From the NCBI GenBank assembly GCA_022712975.1, contig JAFLJO010000144.1:1-55334 (forward strand): a stretch of DNA of 55,334 nt, in the 5' to 3' direction. Shown here piece by piece: positions 8,498-17,225 of the stretch (position 1 is the stretch's first letter; each line of letters starts with the position of its first letter). The notes beneath the pieces are model-generated. The model was given only the letters and a program-made list of their open reading frames with translations. It was not told the origin of the DNA and ran no database searches. Made by a program: the position numbers and the translations under genes. The DNA is from Desulfocapsa sp. Lineage in GTDB: Bacteria; Desulfobacterota; Desulfobulbia; Desulfobulbales; Desulfocapsaceae.

Positions 8498-9460
8498 TTA
8501 CTTACCCAGCATGCCTCTAATGTATGCGTCCACTGATTCACCAAGCACAGAAAGCTCATAACCGCCTTCAAGAATTGACAGCAGTTTACCATTGGTATAC
8601 TGATCAGCCCATGATTTAATTTCTTTTCCTATAGTATAATATAAGTTTGTGGAATAGTGAAGCCCTGACATATCATCAGCGATATGAGCGTCAAAACCTG
8701 CTGCTATAATAATGGTATCTGGCTGCCAAGCTGCCAGTTTTTTTGGAATAACATTTTTAAGAAGATTCATTACCTGGCTATCATCACCGCCTGGTTGAAG
8801 AGGAAAATTCACAATACTTCCCTTTCCATCTCCCATTCCATGTTCATCGCCATAGCCGGTACCGGGGTAACTGAAACTTGGGTGCTCATGAATGGAAATA
8901 TAATACGTACCTGCTTCTTCTTCAAAAGCGGATTGAATTCCATTTCCGTGATGTGCATCAAAGTCAAAAATAAGCACTCGCTTTTTCTTATATTTTTCCT
9001 GCCAATATCTGGCAGCGATCACACAATTATTAAGAAAACAGAATCCAAAGGGGATGGAATGCTCTGCATGGTGACCTGGTGGCCGAACAAGACAAAATAC
9101 ATTATCGCATCTCCCCTCTTCAATAAGATCGATGGCAGTTATTCCGGCGCCCGCAGCAAGACATGCAATATCATAAGAATCGTAACAAATCTGATTATCT
9201 GAATGATCAATATAGGTCTGACCTGAAAGAACTGATTCCTCAAAACGAAAAAGCCAATTTTCGCTGTGGGTCGGTATGAGATGTTTTCTTTTGGCAGCTT
9301 GCGGGGCTAGAAATGCGAGAGAGGAAAAACAGCAGCTTGCTTGAAGGGCTTGTCGTATAACCTGAAGTCTGGCTGGACACTCAGGATGCTCATCACCTCC
9401 AGTATCATGCAGGAGAAAACGTTGATCTTCTATAATTATCAGAGGAGCAGGTAATTTCAT
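8498..9460 (-). CDS. Histone-deacetylase-family protein (AcuC-like)
   Basis: 320 residues, the whole length of a class I/II-type zinc deacetylase of the arginase-deacetylase fold. The catalytic set is complete: His130-His131 in RPPGHHAEH, the zinc ligands Asp168 and His170 in DFDAHHGNG, Asp257 in GFDAH, and Tyr301 in LEGGYE. Such enzymes remove acetyl groups from lysines (AcuC acts on acetyl-CoA synthetase) or from polyamines and other amides. The context, one gene upstream of a CBS-ACT protein and an ADP-forming acyl-CoA synthetase, supports the AcuC-like role. It is the first gene of the minus-strand cluster; the upstream intergenic region (9461-9592) is shared with the divergent selenoprotein gene. 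Polyamine deacetylation remains possible. Confidence 0.9.
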   Translation of the reverse strand: MKLPAPLIIIEDQRFLLHDTGGDEHPECPARLQVIRQALQASCCFSSLAFLAPQAAKRKHLIPTHSENWLFRFEESVLSGQTYIDHSDNQICYDSYDIACLAAGAGITAIDLIEEGRCDNVFCLVRPPGHHAEHSIPFGFCFLNNCVIAARYWQEKYKKKRVLIFDFDAHHGNGIQSAFEEEAGTYYISIHEHPSFSYPGTGYGDEHGMGDGKGSIVNFPLQPGGDDSQVMNLLKNVIPKKLAAWQPDTIIIAAGFDAHIADDMSGLHYSTNLYYTIGKEIKSWADQYTNGKLLSILEGGYELSVLGESVDAYIRGMLGK

Positions 9461-9592
9461 AAGTCCTTATACAAAACTCTTATTGAACAGCTGACTGTTT
9501 TCAGTGTATCTTATGTAGAATACTTTCATCTAATTTTATACTCTTAATAGCAATAAAGCAACTACGATGCCCACCCAAAAACATAAAATACT

Positions 9593-9844
9593 ATGAACAT
9601 TACTTTTTATCACTCAAGCCTCTGACCTCGTTGCCATATGGCAAAAAAAGCTCTGGATGAGCTATTAACTGATATGGACAATGTTCAACTTGAAGAAGTT
9701 GAAATAATGACTAGTCCTCTTCGAGCCCTTAAAGATGGCGTGAAATTTATCCCAACCCTTAAATCCGGCGATGAACGCTTAAGTGGAATACTGCTTAACC
9801 GGAAAAAAATAAAAGCATTCCTGGAAAAGGTACAGAAGATGTGA
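9593..9844 (+). CDS. Thioredoxin/glutaredoxin-like selenoprotein (U-P-R-C active site)
   Basis: 83 residues if the in-frame TGA at 9623-9625 is read as selenocysteine. The N-terminus then reads MNITFYHSSLUPRCHMAKKA, a beta strand ending in a UxxC redox motif followed by helix 1 exactly as in small thioredoxin-like proteins with SLCPRC. The C-terminal half has the fold's cis-proline strand (KFIPTLKSGD) and the final helix (NRKKIKAFLEKVQ). Without Sec the frame from 9638 would lack the whole active site. The ATG at 9593 is the only start between the TAA at 9584-9586 and the TGA. No clear ribosome-binding site is visible. A hairpin at 9649-9663 fits a bacterial SECIS. The stop overlaps the GTG of the next gene by 4 bases. 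Exact redox partner unknown. Confidence 0.82.
9649..9663 (+). promoter_or_regulatory. Putative bacterial SECIS hairpin of the thioredoxin-like selenoprotein
   Basis: AGCTC (9649-9653) pairs perfectly with GAGCT (9659-9663) around the loop TGGAT, whose second base is G as expected of loops bound by SelB. The loop begins 29 bases after the UGA codon, inside the usual distance for bacterial SECIS elements. The perfect palindrome TTGCCATATGGCAA (9631-9644) lies between the codon and this hairpin and could extend or compete with the structure. Confidence 0.55.
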
Positions 9845-10695
9845 AGAAACTGATATCAAGTTCCGTCACACAGCTTGATATCGTGGCATGGGTTCTGGTA
9901 CTGGCATTTTTCTGCGGAAGCAGTCTGCTCTTCCAGGGAGACCTTCAGCTCTCACTTATGGGAGCCTCCGGCATTATCGTTGTAATGATGCTCATTGGCT
10001 TATCCATTGAAATAATCATTGAATCAATTAAACATATAAAGGGAATAGGAACAGTAACCGGTTTTATCACCAATGGTCCCGAGGCTCTTTGTCTGGTTGT
10101 TGGACTTGTTGCGGGGGATATTTTATTTGCAGCATCCACCCCGCTTGGTTCAAATGTTATGAATCCCATCCTGCTGATAACTGCGACAATTATTTGCAAA
10201 ATAACTTTAGCGACTTTTAAGACCAAACCGCTTTACTCCATAGTCACCATAATCAGCACAGCAAGCCTTGCTGTTAGTTTCTTTCTTATTCCGGAAGCAT
10301 TCTATATTCACTGGTTGACCGTTGCTGTCATACTAACTGTTCCGCTATTTTTTCTGCGCCCTGACGAAGGCGAAAAAGAGGAAGAGGAAGAGAGTGATGC
10401 AATGTACCATGAAGGAGCCAAACGCTGGCTGATACCAGCAATACTGATTCTACTGGGAACCGGATATTTTCTTGATCTCGTGGTTTCTTTTGCTGCAGAA
10501 CACTCCACGGCTCCGAAAGGGGTTATCGGATTTCTGGTTTTGGCATCTCTCACATCCTGGCCGGAATTCAAATCGTGCTTGTCTTTGCTAAGCCGCAGGA
10601 AGCCATTAGCTGCTATACTAAATATTACGATTTCAAACATTACCAATATCTGGTTGGCTGCCGGTGGAATCGGATTTTTTTTATTAAGTAAATAG
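9841..10695 (+). CDS. Sodium/calcium exchanger-like membrane protein
   Basis: 284 residues with about ten hydrophobic segments. Two alpha-repeat-like regions resemble those of the CaCA cation exchangers: GFITNGPEALCLVVGLVAGD followed by LGSNVMNPILL (about 75-115), and VLASLTSWPEFKSCLSLL followed by NITISNITNIWLA (about 232-277). The PE and SN-x-x-N signatures line the ion site in this family. A charged acidic loop (EGEKEEEEESD) separates the halves. Length is slightly short of the usual 310-350 residues. GTG start overlapping the stop of the selenoprotein, so the two are translationally coupled and probably work together, although the link between a small redox protein and a cation exchanger is unexplained. 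Ion specificity cannot be read from the sequence. Confidence 0.75.
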   Translation: MKKLISSSVTQLDIVAWVLVLAFFCGSSLLFQGDLQLSLMGASGIIVVMMLIGLSIEIIIESIKHIKGIGTVTGFITNGPEALCLVVGLVAGDILFAASTPLGSNVMNPILLITATIICKITLATFKTKPLYSIVTIISTASLAVSFFLIPEAFYIHWLTVAVILTVPLFFLRPDEGEKEEEEESDAMYHEGAKRWLIPAILILLGTGYFLDLVVSFAAEHSTAPKGVIGFLVLASLTSWPEFKSCLSLLSRRKPLAAILNITISNITNIWLAAGGIGFFLLSK

Positions 10696-10828
10696 AGCCC
10701 CAAAGTAGACAATCATGTGGGACTGCTCACTGGATAAACAAAATAGTTTCAAGAAAACCTGATGGTGTAGCTGCTGACAGGGTGCCGGAGATTTTTGCAG
10801 GCAGACTGGTGCAGCGTATTAGTCTAGA

Positions 10829-10922
10829 TGTATCGGAAAATTAAAATTTCCGTGGGAGTTGTTCCTATATAAGGTATCAGTTTTCAGTGTTCACCAACTG
10901 ATACCTTCTGCCCGCAGGGCAT
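10829..10922 (+). repeat. Composite interspersed repeat, copy 1
   Basis: Two modules in a fixed order: a 40-base module at 10829-10868 that matches 35 of 40 bases with the minus strand of 51531-51570, and a 22-base module at 10901-10922 containing the palindrome TGCCCGCAGGGCA, also at 17147-17168 and, inverted, at 51469-51490. The 32-base spacer contains AAGGTATCAGTT, which pairs with AACTGATACCTT overlapping the second module. Same order and orientation at 51.5 kb. Confidence 0.75.
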
Positions 10923-10971
10923 CACGTTCTTGATAGAATCGCATTCATAAAATTTTCCAACCGTTACTCTT

Positions 10972-11919
10972 ATGCTACATAAATCATCATTTCAAGTAAT
11001 CGACATCAAGACCATTGAAGACACAAAAGAATGGTCTCTTCACCCTTTCCTGGCTCCAGAACCACCAGTTGGATTGCTGGCTTCAATTCAACGAATCGGC
11101 ATCTTACAACCGCCAATCTTGCTCCAACTGTCACCCGACAAGTACCAATTGCTTTGTGGGCACTTCAGGCTACTGAGTCAGCAGATAATAAATCCTTCAG
11201 ATACACAAATCACTTGCCTGATTTTAGAGGAGGACATCCCTTTAAAACAAATTTTATATACGTTGGCAGAGGACCAATTGATAACTGGAAATCTTTCTTC
11301 CATTGAGAAAGCATACTTTTTCAAATATTGCTTAAACTATATGGAATTAGATGAGATATCAGAAAGTTTCCTTCCGATTATTGGGGATAAAGCACAAGTC
11401 CACACCATCAAAAAACTGAGCAGATTATTAACACTGGAACCTGAATTGCAGGTTAGTGTTCACGATGGAAAAATCAGTGAAAAAACAGCACAGGAATTTC
11501 TTTCTCTTACTTCAAGTGACAGGCTGATGCTTCATGATATTTTTTTGGATCTGGAGCTTGGAGGAGGAAAACAAAATAGATTATTAACCCTCAGTAAAGA
11601 TCTGGCTTATCGCGTGGGAAAGACGATTAAAGAGCTTTTATCCAGTTCAAAATACCGGGAAATACTTCTCCATCCTGAAATGAACAAACCACAAAAAATA
11701 GCAAATCTGTTCACAGTTCTACAAAAAAATCTTTTCCCGCAAAGCAGCTCAGCAGAAGAAGGATTCCTTAAAACAGTTCACAAAATGGATCTTCCTGCTG
11801 CATGCAGTATTACCCATAGCCAATCGTTTGAAAGAGATGATGTTTCCGTAACACTGACTTTTCCCAGTCTTAGTATCGTGAAAAACCATATTCAGGCAAT
11901 AAAAAAAATAGTGGCTTAA
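10972..11919 (+). CDS. ParB-like N-terminal domain protein, orphan
   Basis: 315 residues. The first 130 follow the ParB/Spo0J N-terminal pattern: IDIKTIE, a NP-like site (LHPFLAPEPP), LLASIQRIGILQPPILLQL, then YQLLCGHFRLLS, followed by a helical middle region (SSIEKAYFFKYCLNYM ... SEKTAQEFLSL) like the ParB HTH part. The GERR/GxRR box needed for CTP binding in canonical ParB is replaced by GHFRLLS, so CTP-dependent clamp behaviour is doubtful. There is no parA neighbour. The gene lies between the exchanger gene and ribD, convergent with the latter (52-base gap). Function unknown; a sequence-specific DNA-binding regulator is the most I would infer. Confidence 0.7.
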   Translation: MLHKSSFQVIDIKTIEDTKEWSLHPFLAPEPPVGLLASIQRIGILQPPILLQLSPDKYQLLCGHFRLLSQQIINPSDTQITCLILEEDIPLKQILYTLAEDQLITGNLSSIEKAYFFKYCLNYMELDEISESFLPIIGDKAQVHTIKKLSRLLTLEPELQVSVHDGKISEKTAQEFLSLTSSDRLMLHDIFLDLELGGGKQNRLLTLSKDLAYRVGKTIKELLSSSKYREILLHPEMNKPQKIANLFTVLQKNLFPQSSSAEEGFLKTVHKMDLPAACSITHSQSFERDDVSVTLTFPSLSIVKNHIQAIKKIVA

Positions 11920-11971
11920 TATATTTCCGCTTTGGTAGTAACCATATTGCCAGCAAATACAGTTGAATTTT

Positions 11972-13093
11972 TCAAAAGAAATCCCCCTGAATAAGCATGT
12001 CTGCGCCATACCTTTTATACTTCACATTCTTAAGTTGCGGGGCTTGATTACGCCCTGTCACAGGAAAATCTCGAAGCAATCCAGTACCGGCAGTCCCTGC
12101 AAAAAGAGGTGCCACAAAAAGCATAACACGATCGACCAGGCCTTTTTTAAGGAAACTGGAATGAATAGCTGCACCTCCCTCCACAAGAAGAGAGCATATC
12201 CCCATTTGTCCAAGATATTTCAAAATCTCATCCAAATCCAGCCCATTATGATTATCATGGGATACAGTCAGCACTTGAATACCAACCATATCTGAAAGTA
12301 TCGCCTGTTTCTTGGCATCTGCTGCGATGGAGCAGAAAATAAGTGTTGGAGCAGAAGATTCAAGATGAAGAATTTTTGATTTGAGTGACAATTTCAGAGA
12401 ATTATCAAGTATAACACGAACAGGATCCCGACCACATTTACCAAGCCGAGTCGTAAGGGATGGATTATCCGCAATTAAAGTTCCCCTACCGATCAAAATT
12501 GCATCTAGCCTATTTCGTAAAGAGTGGAGTTTACGATGACTTTGTTCACCGGTTATCTTCCCAGGTAAACCATCCTGATAGCTCAACTTGCCATCAAGAC
12601 TTATTCCTGCCTTCATAACAACGAAAGGCTTTCCGGTATTGATATGTTTTATAAATGGCCGGTTAATTTCGATGCACTCTTTTTCAAGTACACCACTCAG
12701 AACTTCCACCCCCTGTTTACGAAGATATGTATTACCGCTTCCATTTACTAAAGGATTGGGGTCCTTCATGCCCACCACAACCCTTTTTATTCCTGCAGCA
12801 ACAACTGCATGAGTGCATGGTGGAGTACGACCAGTATGATTACAAGGCTCAAGAGTCACATATATGGTGGCTCCACATGCTTTATCACCAGCTTTTTCTA
12901 AGGCATGTATTTCGGCGTGAGGGGTTCCAGCTTTTTTATGATATCCCCGACTAACAACTTTATCGCCCTGAACAAGAACCGCACCAACACAAGGATTAGG
13001 AGATGTTCTACCAATACCTTTTTTTGCCTCCACAAGTGCCAGGCGCATAAAGTAGATATCCGTATCGGAAAAATGTTCCTCAGGTTTCGTCAT
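11972..13093 (-). CDS. ribD: Riboflavin biosynthesis deaminase/reductase RibD
   Basis: 373 residues. RibD carries out two steps of flavin synthesis: deamination of diaminohydroxyphosphoribosylaminopyrimidine and NADPH reduction of the ribosyl side chain. The N-terminal deaminase shows the zinc site [11 protein letters not shown] and [16 protein letters not shown] with ASPNPCVG-like [11 protein letters not shown]; the C-terminal reductase domain (about 148-370) has [26 protein letters not shown] and [15 protein letters not shown] chose the ATG at 13093; a TTG at 13102 is an alternative. The start overlaps the nrdR stop by 14 bases, so it is translationally coupled to nrdR. The other rib genes are not adjacent. 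Confidence 0.95.
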   Translation of the reverse strand: MTKPEEHFSDTDIYFMRLALVEAKKGIGRTSPNPCVGAVLVQGDKVVSRGYHKKAGTPHAEIHALEKAGDKACGATIYVTLEPCNHTGRTPPCTHAVVAAGIKRVVVGMKDPNPLVNGSGNTYLRKQGVEVLSGVLEKECIEINRPFIKHINTGKPFVVMKAGISLDGKLSYQDGLPGKITGEQSHRKLHSLRNRLDAILIGRGTLIADNPSLTTRLGKCGRDPVRVILDNSLKLSLKSKILHLESSAPTLIFCSIAADAKKQAILSDMVGIQVLTVSHDNHNGLDLDEILKYLGQMGICSLLVEGGAAIHSSFLKKGLVDRVMLFVAPLFAGTAGTGLLRDFPVTGRNQAPQLKNVKYKRYGADMLIQGDFF

Positions 13094-13562
13094 CAGGCTC
13101 AATATCGCCCCTCGAATCCAGCAGGCCTTTTAACTCGTCCATAAATTCATTTACATCTTTGAATTGTCGATATACCGAGGCAAACCGGACATAAGCAACT
13201 TCGTCAAGCTTTGGCAGTTCTGCCATAACCCATTCGCCAATAACATTAGCAGGGACTTCTTTAGATGGGTAATCCTGCAATTTACTTTCAATATCATCAA
13301 CAAAAGTATCGATATCATCGCAGCTAACAGGACGTTTTTCACAAGCTTTTTCAAGGCCGACAACCATCTTTTGCCTATCCCATACTTCTCTGCGACCATC
13401 TTTTTTAACAAGCACGGGCAGCATCACCTCAAGGCGTTCATAAGTAGTAAATCGCTGTTCACAAGATATACAGGAACGGCGGCGCCTGGTGATAGTGCTT
13501 TCTTTATTTAAGCGAGAATCAATGACCTTATTATCTAAATGGCCACAATATGGACATTTCAT
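13080..13562 (-). CDS. nrdR: Transcriptional repressor NrdR
   Basis: 160 residues. NrdR represses ribonucleotide reductase genes according to ATP/dATP levels. The N-terminal zinc ribbon is complete (MKCPYCG at the start, then [14 protein letters not shown]), followed by the ATP-cone domain (about 49-139; [16 protein letters not shown], and [20 protein letters not shown] near the end). The length is normal. It lies 24 bases after glyA and overlaps ribD, the common glyA-nrdR-ribD arrangement of this lineage. I saw no ribonucleotide reductase gene in the window. Confidence 0.97.
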   Translation of the reverse strand: MKCPYCGHLDNKVIDSRLNKESTITRRRRSCISCEQRFTTYERLEVMLPVLVKKDGRREVWDRQKMVVGLEKACEKRPVSCDDIDTFVDDIESKLQDYPSKEVPANVIGEWVMAELPKLDEVAYVRFASVYRQFKDVNEFMDELKGLLDSRGDIEPDDET

Positions 13563-13586
13563 AAAAACTCCAGTAAAAGGAACACA

Positions 13587-14825
13587 TCAGAAGATAGCAG
13601 ACAGGGGGAAGTTTGCACACAATGTCCGCACTTCCTTGCGAACAGCAGACATCGCCTCTTCACTACGCTCTTCAATAACCCGCTCTATCCAGCCTGCGAC
13701 AAGGCCCATTTCGTCGAGTTTAAGACCTCTAGTGGTAACAGCAGGAGTTCCAATACGGATTCCAGATGTAACAAAACGAGGTTGTTTATCAAAAGGAATG
13801 GCATTCTTATTGGTCGTAAGGCCTGCTTTTTCCAGAAGTTCTTCGGCCTCTTTGCCTGTTATATTCTTGCTGCTTAAGTCAAGAAGAATAAGATGATTAT
13901 CGGTGCCACCAGAGACCAATCTAAAACCTCTCTCGGTAAGATTACGCCCAAGTGCTGCAACATTATCTATCACTTGCTGCTGATAAGTCTTAAAAGAATC
14001 ATCCATAGCCTCTTTAAAACTAACAGCTTTGGCAGAAATCACATGCACCAGAGGCCCCCCCTGGATACCTGGGAATATTTTTGAATCAAGGCTTTTCCCA
14101 AATTTTTTCCTGGCTAAAATAAGTCCGCCTCGTGGACCTCGCATTGTTTTATGAGTAGTAGAGGTAACGAAGTCTGCATATGGTACGGGTGATGGATGAA
14201 CACCTGCGGCAACGAGTCCTGCAATATGTGCCATATCAACCATAAATAGAGCACCTATCTGGTCGGCAATTCTTCTAAAACCTTCAAAATCAATAAAACG
14301 GGAATAGGCAGAAGCACCAGCCACAATCATCTTGGGACGATTTTCAAAAGCAATACGTTCAACCTTTTCCATATTAATTTGTTCAGTCTCTTTATCAACA
14401 CCATATGAAATAAAATTAAAGAGCTGACCTGAAAAATTTACCCCGCTGCCATGAGTTAAGTGACCACCATGGGCAAGATCCATTCCAAGTACCTTATCCC
14501 CTGGTTTTAATGTGGCAAAATATACTGCCATATTAGCTTGGGAACCGGAATGGGGCTGAACGTTTGCATACTCTGCTCCAAAAATTTCCTTTGCTCTATT
14601 GATAGCTAGAGTTTCAACCTCATCGGCATAGTCACATCCACCGTAGTAACGTTTCCCGGGATACCCTTCCGCATATTTGTTGGTAAAAATTGACCCTTGA
14701 GCCTCAAGCACTGCACTTGAAACAATATTTTCTGAAGCAATGAGTTCAAGTTGAGTATTTTGACGATCATATTCCTGACTGATAGATTTAAAAATGTCAG
14801 GATCAGTTTCTTGTAAGGATGACAT
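13587..14825 (-). CDS. glyA: Serine hydroxymethyltransferase
   Basis: 412 residues with the ATG at 14825. The PLP enzyme interconverts serine and glycine with tetrahydrofolate, supplying one-carbon units. Visible signatures: [38 protein letters not shown] and the PLP-lysine motif [15 protein letters not shown]. The frame stays open to 14915, but that extension runs through a terminator hairpin and lacks homology, so the shorter start (GAGAGAAACACTT in front) is preferred; ATG 14843 is an alternative. The first gene of a glyA-nrdR-ribD unit that follows the terminator at 14890-14929. Confidence 0.96.
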   Translation of the reverse strand: MSSLQETDPDIFKSISQEYDRQNTQLELIASENIVSSAVLEAQGSIFTNKYAEGYPGKRYYGGCDYADEVETLAINRAKEIFGAEYANVQPHSGSQANMAVYFATLKPGDKVLGMDLAHGGHLTHGSGVNFSGQLFNFISYGVDKETEQINMEKVERIAFENRPKMIVAGASAYSRFIDFEGFRRIADQIGALFMVDMAHIAGLVAAGVHPSPVPYADFVTSTTHKTMRGPRGGLILARKKFGKSLDSKIFPGIQGGPLVHVISAKAVSFKEAMDDSFKTYQQQVIDNVAALGRNLTERGFRLVSGGTDNHLILLDLSSKNITGKEAEELLEKAGLTTNKNAIPFDKQPRFVTSGIRIGTPAVTTRGLKLDEMGLVAGWIERVIEERSEEAMSAVRKEVRTLCANFPLSAIF

Positions 14826-14889
14826 AAGTGTTTCTCTCTTCATATTATAAATGACATCTGCCCTTCCATAATACAAATGGAGACAGACG

Positions 14890-14929
14890 AAAAAACCGGC
14901 TAACCATAATGGCATGCCGGTTCTTTTTT
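14890..14929 (-). terminator. Rho-independent terminator between rpiB and glyA
   Basis: On the minus strand the stem AACCGGC/GCCGGTT (plus-strand arms 14894-14900 and 14916-14922) is followed by a T-run (plus-strand A-run 14890-14895). On the plus strand it also ends in CTTTTTT (14923-14929), so it can work in both directions. It separates the fab-rpiB genes from glyA. Confidence 0.8.
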
Positions 14930-15037
14930 AATTAACAATAATTGTAATCTGTTACTTCATCTAATACCGATGTTGAATGATAAGCCGACACTCTTTTCAG
15001 AAAAACACGAGATAAGAAGTGTACACTTCGAAAGAAT

Positions 15038-15469
15038 TTATACAGTATCAAATAACTGAATACGGCGCTGATGCCGACCTCCTCCAAAAGGAGTAGAAAG
15101 CCACGTTCGGACAATTTCCTCGGCAACACCTGAACCTGTCACTCTTTCTCCCAGACAAAGTACATTGGCATCGTTATGTTCTCGACTCATGTGAGCCGTG
15201 TATTGTTCACTACATAACGCTGCCCGTATACCTTGATGCTTATTGGCGGCCATGGACATACCGATTCCGGTTCCACATATTAGAATGCCCCTGTCTGCCT
15301 CACCACTTGTAACTTTCGCGGAGACCATAGCAGCAAAACCGGGATAATCTACAGAATCAAGAGTATAACACCCCACATCCTGAATTTCGTATCCAAGCTC
15401 CACAAGTAGTACCAGAATAACTTTTTTTAGAGCAAATCCACCATGATCCGATCCTATTGCTACCTTCAC
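15038..15469 (-). CDS. rpiB: Ribose-5-phosphate isomerase B
   Basis: 143 residues, the full length of RpiB, which interconverts ribose 5-phosphate and ribulose 5-phosphate. Motifs: IGSDHGGFALKK at the N-terminus, the active-site cysteine region GILICGTGIGMSMAANK, and REHNDANVLCLGERV. It follows fabF by 24 bases and precedes the terminator at 14890-14929, so it is probably the last gene of the fatty-acid operon. A LacA-type galactose-6-phosphate isomerase is a related alternative but the context favours RpiB. Confidence 0.95.
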   Translation of the reverse strand: MKVAIGSDHGGFALKKVILVLLVELGYEIQDVGCYTLDSVDYPGFAAMVSAKVTSGEADRGILICGTGIGMSMAANKHQGIRAALCSEQYTAHMSREHNDANVLCLGERVTGSGVAEEIVRTWLSTPFGGGRHQRRIQLFDTV

Positions 15470-15493
15470 GTCACCCTCTTCTTCTCGTATAAG

Positions 15494-16738
15494 TTATGAA
15501 TCAAAACGCTTCATCACCACAACCCCATTAGTCCCACCAAAACCAAAAGAGTTGGAAATTGCTGTTTTTATTTCCATTTTTCTGGCAACATGAGGTACAT
15601 AGTCCAAATCACATTCAATACTCGGTTTTTGTAGATTGATGGTTGGGGGCACTATCTGTTCATTGAGAGTAAGTGCCAGAAATGCTGCTTCAAGTCCTCC
15701 AGCTGCCCCTAAAGCATGCCCAGTCATGGATTTTGTGGAACTGATAGCAAGCTTTGAAGCATGCTCACCAAAAACTGTTTTGATAGCAGTAGTTTCACAA
15801 CGATCGTTTAACGGAGTGGAAGTTCCGTGAGCATTAATATAATCGATATCACAAGGATTGACCCCGGCATCCTGCAAAGCCATATTCATGCAGCGAGCGG
15901 CACCATTTCCATCTTCAGGAGGTGCAGCTATATGGTATGCGTCACTTGATGCTCCGGCGCCTATTACCTCAGCATAAATATCTGCTCCTCTTGCCAATGC
16001 ATGTTCCAATTCCTCAAGCACAAGCATACCAGCACCTTCAGCAATCAAAAAACCATCCCTATCCTGTTCAAAGGGACGTGAAGCCTTTGTTGGATCATCA
16101 TTCCTGGTGGATAATGCCTTCATGGAACTAAACCCACCAACACCCAGTGGACATATTACTGATTCTGTTCCACCAGTAATTACCACATCACTGTATCCAA
16201 AAGCAATGGAACGCATAGCCTCACCGACAGCATGAGTTCCTGCAGCACAGGCAGTGGAAAGAGACAAGTTGACCCCCTTGGCTCCTGTCTGCATGGAAAT
16301 ATGCCCTGAAGCCATATTGGAAATCGCCATGGGAATAAAGAATGGTGATATTCTTTTTGCACCACGTTCCAGGTAAAGGTTATGATTTTTTTCAATGGTT
16401 GGCAAACCACCCATGCCACATCCGGTAATTACTCCAACTCTTTCACAGTTACTGTTTGTGATAGAAAGGTGACTATCTTCAACGGCAAATCTGGCAGCAA
16501 CAATGCCATATTGTACAAAATAATCGAGATGTTTGGCACTTTTTTTGTCAAAATGATCAAGTACATCAAAATCTGTAACTTCGGCAGCAATCTGAGATCG
16601 CATTCCGGAAGCATCAAAACGAGTTATCGGACCCACGCCACTTTTCCCGTCAATAAGATTCTTCCACGTTTTATCCGTTCCTGTTCCCAAAGGAGTTACC
16701 AGACCAATCCCGGTTACTACAACTCTGCGTTTAAGCAT
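15494..16738 (-). CDS. fabF: Beta-ketoacyl-ACP synthase II
   Basis: 414 residues. FabF elongates acyl chains by condensing malonyl-ACP with acyl-ACP. The catalytic triad is seen as Cys in LSTACAAGTHAVGEA, His in INAHGTSTPLND and His in SMTGHALGAAGGLEAA; the C-terminal NSFGFGGTNG is also present. It lies between acpP (49 bases upstream) and rpiB, within the plsX-fabH-fabG-acpP-fabF series that is conserved across bacteria. No fabD is present between fabH and fabG, so malonyl-CoA:ACP transacylase must be encoded elsewhere. Confidence 0.97.
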   Translation of the reverse strand: MLKRRVVVTGIGLVTPLGTGTDKTWKNLIDGKSGVGPITRFDASGMRSQIAAEVTDFDVLDHFDKKSAKHLDYFVQYGIVAARFAVEDSHLSITNSNCERVGVITGCGMGGLPTIEKNHNLYLERGAKRISPFFIPMAISNMASGHISMQTGAKGVNLSLSTACAAGTHAVGEAMRSIAFGYSDVVITGGTESVICPLGVGGFSSMKALSTRNDDPTKASRPFEQDRDGFLIAEGAGMLVLEELEHALARGADIYAEVIGAGASSDAYHIAAPPEDGNGAARCMNMALQDAGVNPCDIDYINAHGTSTPLNDRCETTAIKTVFGEHASKLAISSTKSMTGHALGAAGGLEAAFLALTLNEQIVPPTINLQKPSIECDLDYVPHVARKMEIKTAISNSFGFGGTNGVVVMKRFDS

Positions 16739-16787
16739 TGAAATCCTCTTCCAGTATCAGAAACTTTAACAAGGTTCCCGGAAACAT

Positions 16788-17018
16788 TTATTTCAAGTTA
16801 TTTACAAAATCGATTGCATTCTGAACAGTGGCAATCTTTTCAGCTTCCTCATCTGGAATCTCAACATCAAATTCTTCTTCCATAGCCATGATAAGCTCTA
16901 CCAGATCAAGGGAATCAGCACCAAGATCATCAATAAAAGATGCACCTGAAACGACTTTATCTTTATCAACACTCAACTGCTCAACAATAATATCAACCAT
17001 CTGTTGTTCAATTGCCAT
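16788..17018 (-). CDS. acpP: Acyl carrier protein
   Basis: 76 residues, acidic. The phosphopantetheine attachment serine lies in [20 protein letters not shown], and the protein ends in IDFVNN as in typical AcpP. It carries acyl intermediates in fatty-acid synthesis. It lies between fabG and fabF. The 207-base gap to fabG is unusually long for this operon and is filled by interspersed repeats (17100-17168). Confidence 0.97.
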   Translation of the reverse strand: MAIEQQMVDIIVEQLSVDKDKVVSGASFIDDLGADSLDLVELIMAMEEEFDVEIPDEEAEKIATVQNAIDFVNNLK

Positions 17019-17099
17019 TTTAAACTCCTGTTTATTTTTATCTATTATATTTATGAATCCTGAATTCCCAGGTATTCATTCTCAAATGCAAAACCATTG

Positions 17100-17168
17100 G
17101 GAACGGGAACTAAATAAGTTGAGCATATTACACTGTAATTTTTTCAATACCTTCTGCCCGCAGGGCAT
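17100..17168. repeat. Interspersed repeat modules between fabG and acpP
   Basis: Positions 17100-17145 match 22039-22084 at about 38 of 46 bases (shared core AAATAAGTTG ... ATATTA ... ACTG, then TTTTTTC). Positions 17147-17168 are the second copy of the 22-base palindromic module seen at 10901-10922. The element lies within an operon. Confidence 0.7.
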
Positions 17169-17225
17169 TATGTTCAAGTTATTTCGCATACCTTCCTTAA
17201 TACCAAACGCAGACAAAACTGTACA

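Noticed and set aside
9638..9844. 68-residue ORF from ATG 9638 as the gene start
   Set aside because: It lacks the first strand and redox motif of the thioredoxin fold and has no ribosome-binding site; reading through the TGA from 9593 gives a complete domain.
10755..10844. Open frame reading KPDGVAADRVPEIFAGRLVQRI, faintly like the C-terminus of a GTP cyclohydrolase
   Set aside because: Too short, no start codon, weak resemblance, and it runs into the interspersed repeat at 10829.
14826..14915. N-terminal extension of glyA
   Set aside because: It runs through the terminator hairpin, lacks a ribosome-binding site and has no family similarity.
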